Of a DNA stretch of 10,118 nt, positions 8,395-10,118 are shown piece by piece. The DNA is from Roseiarcus sp052147395 (GTDB lineage: Bacteria; Pseudomonadota; Alphaproteobacteria; Rhizobiales; Beijerinckiaceae). How positions within the stretch are numbered: the first letter of the stretch is position 1; every line of letters starts with the position of its first letter. The stretch covers positions 1-10,118 of the forward strand of contig JBKQKS010000067.1 of the NCBI GenBank assembly GCA_052147395.1, in the 5' to 3' direction. A program made the translations under genes and the position numbers. Below the pieces are notes generated by a model. It ran no database searches. It was given only the letters and a program-made list of their open reading frames with translations, and was not told the DNA's origin.

Positions 8395-8485
8395 CTGGTC
8401 GAGCGGGTACATCCGCCGCTCGAAAAACAACCCTAGCGTGCAATTGTTACAAAGCTGTGAACGCCCGGGGAAGCGGCAAGGCGGC

Positions 8486-8797
8486 TCAGCCGGTGCTCCA
8501 GATGCGGGGGCGGCGCATGCCGGCGATCTTGCAGGCTTGGCCGGGGTAGCCGTAGGGGAACAGCTCGAACAGCCGATTGCGATCGGCGCCCAGCGTCTCG
8601 GTGAGATGACGCATGACGAAGCGCGCGTCGGCCGGCAACTGATGCTCGTCGAAATAGTCGCGCATGAAGCAGATCGCCGCCCAATGGTCCGGCCCGAGCT
8701 CGAAGCCCATGGCCGCCGCAGTTTCCCGCGCGAACTCTTCCGTCCAATCGGCCGGATCGAGCAAGTAGCCGTCCTGGTCCAACGCTGGCGCCGTCAA
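8486..8797 (-). CDS. DsrC/TusE-family sulfur-relay-like protein lacking the terminal CysA
   Basis: This 103-residue protein has the size and layout of DsrC/TusE proteins (about 105-115 residues). It shows DQDGYLLDPADWTEEFA (7-23), the HW-containing helix DHWAAICFMRDYF (37-49), and the C-terminal arm GQACKIAG (86-93). These small cytoplasmic proteins carry sulfur on a swinging C-terminal arm, either to tRNA 2-thiolation (TusE) or in dissimilatory sulfur metabolism (DsrC). The upstream arm cysteine (CysB) is Cys89. The penultimate cysteine (CysA) is absent: the arm ends CKIAGMRRPRIWSTG, with Trp100 eleven residues after Cys89, where CysA would sit. The only other cysteine is Cys43. The start is TTG at 8797. 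An in-frame TAG lies ten codons upstream with no ATG or GTG between, and a strong GGAGG precedes the TTG. The gene stands alone, converging on the giant gene. Family assignment is firm; function as a sulfur carrier is doubtful. Confidence 0.88.
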   Translation of the reverse strand: MTAPALDQDGYLLDPADWTEEFARETAAAMGFELGPDHWAAICFMRDYFDEHQLPADARFVMRHLTETLGADRNRLFELFPYGYPGQACKIAGMRRPRIWSTG

Positions 8798-8804
8798 TGC
8801 CTCG

Positions 8805-8812
8805 TCCTCCCC
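8805..8812 (-). promoter_or_regulatory. Shine-Dalgarno site GGGGAGGA fixing the TTG start of the DsrC-like gene
   Basis: Read on the minus strand, GGGGAGGACGAGGCA is directly followed by TTG, with eight bases between GGAGG and the start codon. This supports the TTG start over the next in-frame ATG (residue 30), which would remove the conserved DGYL segment. Confidence 0.75.
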
Positions 8813-8875
8813 TTCCGCGCCGTCCTATGCGCGGCGTGCCCCCTCCTTAGCCCGGAATGCTGCCCCCGCCCTTAA

Positions 8876-10118
8876 CATTGGTCAAGTCGATCCACGGCCG
8901 CGCGCCCGCGCTTTCTGGCGCGGCTGGAGACGATCCGCTGGGAGACCGAGCGCTATCTCGCCCACGACACGTTACAGGCGCAGATCCCGCCCGCGGCGGA
9001 GTGCGACCTCGTCGTCGGCGTGCTGCGCTGGCGCCTCGGCACGCCGCTGCCCGAGGATTTTCCCGAACATCTGCCGACCGGCGAGGCCTATCCGAGCGGG
9101 ACCGCGTTCGAAATTCTCTCTGCGGTCGCCAGGCGCAAGGCGGGCGGCGAGCTGCCCGACGTGTTCGTGTTCCGCTATTCCGGCGGCGCGCCGAACCCGC
9201 GGCTCGAGGAGCCGGGCTACGCCGATGTGGTCAGGCAATGGGAGGCGCTGAAGGCGTTCTTCGGCCGCTGGTTCGTCACCACCGAGGGCAGGTTCGTCGC
9301 CGCCTTCAACCCCTACGCCAGCGAGGACGAATTCGAGGCCGAGCCGGAGACGCTGCTGCGCAACTGGCTGGCCGAGCGGGTCGCGGGCGGCCGCGCGCTC
9401 GCCTGGCCGCCGACCCTGGGCTCGCCGTTCCGCGCCCTCGACCCCTTTGGCCACCGCCACGCCCCGGTGTTCTTCGGCCGCTCCGCCGACATCCGCCGCG
9501 CGTCCGAGGTTTTGCGCGAAGCGGGGCAGAAATTCTTGGCTGTGCTCGGCGCCAGCGGCTCGGGCAAATCGTCGCTCGCCCGCGCGGGGCTCGTCCCCCG
9601 GCTCACCGCGCCCGGCGTGGTCGCCGAGGTCGATCTCTGGCGCGTCGCGGCGATGCGGCCGGGCGACAGCGCCGAGGGTCCGTTCGCGGCGCTCGCCGCG
9701 GCGCCGTTCGCGCGCGAAGCCGACCTGCCGCCGGGCGAAGCGGGCCGCGGCGACGCGCTGCCGGAGATCGGCGAAGGCGACTGCAAGACTCCGGCAGAGC
9801 TCGCCGCGCTCTTGGCCCACGCGGACCACACGGGCGCTCGCGCGGTCGTCAACGCGTTGCAGCGCATCGGCGAGCGCCAAGCCGACACCGAGCGGCTCCA
9901 GCGCGTGCGCGCCGACCTCGCGTTGATCGTCGACCAGCTCGAGGAGATTTTCGCCCCCTCGATCGCTGCGGAAGCGCGCGAAAAATTCGCGGAGCTGCTG
10001 GCGCGGCTGGTGGCCACGGGACGCGTCTGGGTCGTCGCCACGCTGCGCGCCGATCTCTACGCGGCCGTGCTCGAGGTTCCCGCGCTGAAGCGGTTGAAGG
10101 ACGCGGGCGCGGCCTACG
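8876..10118 (+). pseudogene. 5'-truncated DUF4062-like + nSTAND1-type NTPase (novel STAND), runs off the window end
   Basis: The frame opens after TAA at 8873-8875 and stays open for 414 codons to the window end. Codons about 13-110 resemble the DUF4062-like N-terminal domain: TIRWETERY, AECDLVVGVLRWRLGTPLP, SGTAFEILSA, PDVFVFRY. A linker ending GSPFRALDPFGHRHAPVFFG leads into a P-loop NTPase with Walker A GASGSGKSSLARAGL (9548-9571 for the core), Walker B LALIVDQLEEIF (from 9917), and the following strand WVVATLRADLY. STAND NTPases of this kind are large signalling or defence-type ATPases with sensor repeats at the C-terminus; those would lie beyond the window. No ATG, GTG or TTG occurs in frame before GTG at 9020, which falls inside a conserved strand. 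The family's usual opening (a strand with an SSPxDV-like motif, then an ER-rich helix, about 40-50 residues) is absent from all three frames upstream. This suggests a deleted 5' end. A non-standard start is less likely. Confidence 0.75.

Larger units (their letters stand above)
8157..8485. other. Intergenic region between convergent genes; hairpins, no gene seen
   Basis: There is no coding region I can support here. The segment contains a perfect hairpin at 8192-8211, a T6-containing inverted-repeat cluster at about 8345-8394, and an 8-bp inverted repeat at 8399-8406/8416-8423 followed by an A-run on the + strand. It also has two AT-richer patches at about 8251-8290 and 8422-8457, the second containing the small palindrome TTGTTACAA. 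Nothing resembles a tRNA, riboswitch or mobile element. Confidence 0.6.

Noticed and set aside
8486..8488. The DsrC-like gene's TGA read as selenocysteine or as a mutated CysA codon (TGC), since TG precedes the stop as in the usual TGCV ending
   Set aside because: The codons after TGA (GCC GCC TTG CCG) do not resemble the family's ending. Spacing from Cys89 to the stop is fifteen residues, not the usual eleven. No selenocysteine insertion element is evident.
8438..8875. A 145-codon + strand frame ending just before the NTPase frame, considered as its missing head
   Set aside because: It is antisense to the DsrC-like gene, has no similarity to the DUF4062-like opening, and is separated from the NTPase frame by the TAA at 8873-8875.
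8972..9880. A 302-codon minus-strand frame opposite the NTPase
   Set aside because: The + strand frame carries Walker A, Walker B and family linker motifs; the minus frame is a GC-rich shadow without domains.

Overview
The window is GC-rich throughout and looks like chromosome from an alphaproteobacterium, most likely of the order Hyphomicrobiales (Rhizobiales). The main reason is the C-terminal part of the first gene. From memory, it matches the very large coiled-coil 'apolipoprotein-like' proteins of that order: Agrobacterium GPR (Growth Pole Ring) and Sinorhizobium RgsE. A more exact placement, such as a methylotrophic family, would be a guess.

Bases 1-8156 (+) are the 3' part of one giant gene. 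Its start lies before the window, and 2717 codons are visible. It is almost entirely predicted helix. An array of 22 full 29-residue units (plus a partial one) is followed by a 441-residue non-repetitive helical stretch. A second array of 37 units has a different sequence but the same 29-residue period. Then come a conserved coiled-coil tail, a Pro/Ala-rich linker and a compact C-terminal domain. Both arrays have the same hydrophobic spacing (3-4-4-3-4-4-3-4), which equals two hendecads plus one heptad.

Bases 8157-8485 hold no gene. They contain several hairpins that probably end transcription from both sides, because the flanking genes converge.

Bases 8486-8797 (-) encode a small DsrC/TusE-family protein. 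It starts at TTG behind a strong ribosome binding site. It lacks the penultimate cysteine that defines TusE/DsrC sulfur carriers and keeps only the upstream cysteine.

Bases 8876-10118 (+) are an open frame running off the window. It encodes a DUF4062-like N-terminal domain joined to a novel STAND (nSTAND1-type) P-loop NTPase. The start codon and the first 40-50 residues expected for the family are missing, so it is probably a 5'-truncated remnant. The three genes show no obvious functional link: a probable cell-pole/envelope scaffold, a sulfur-relay relative, and a conflict-system-type NTPase.
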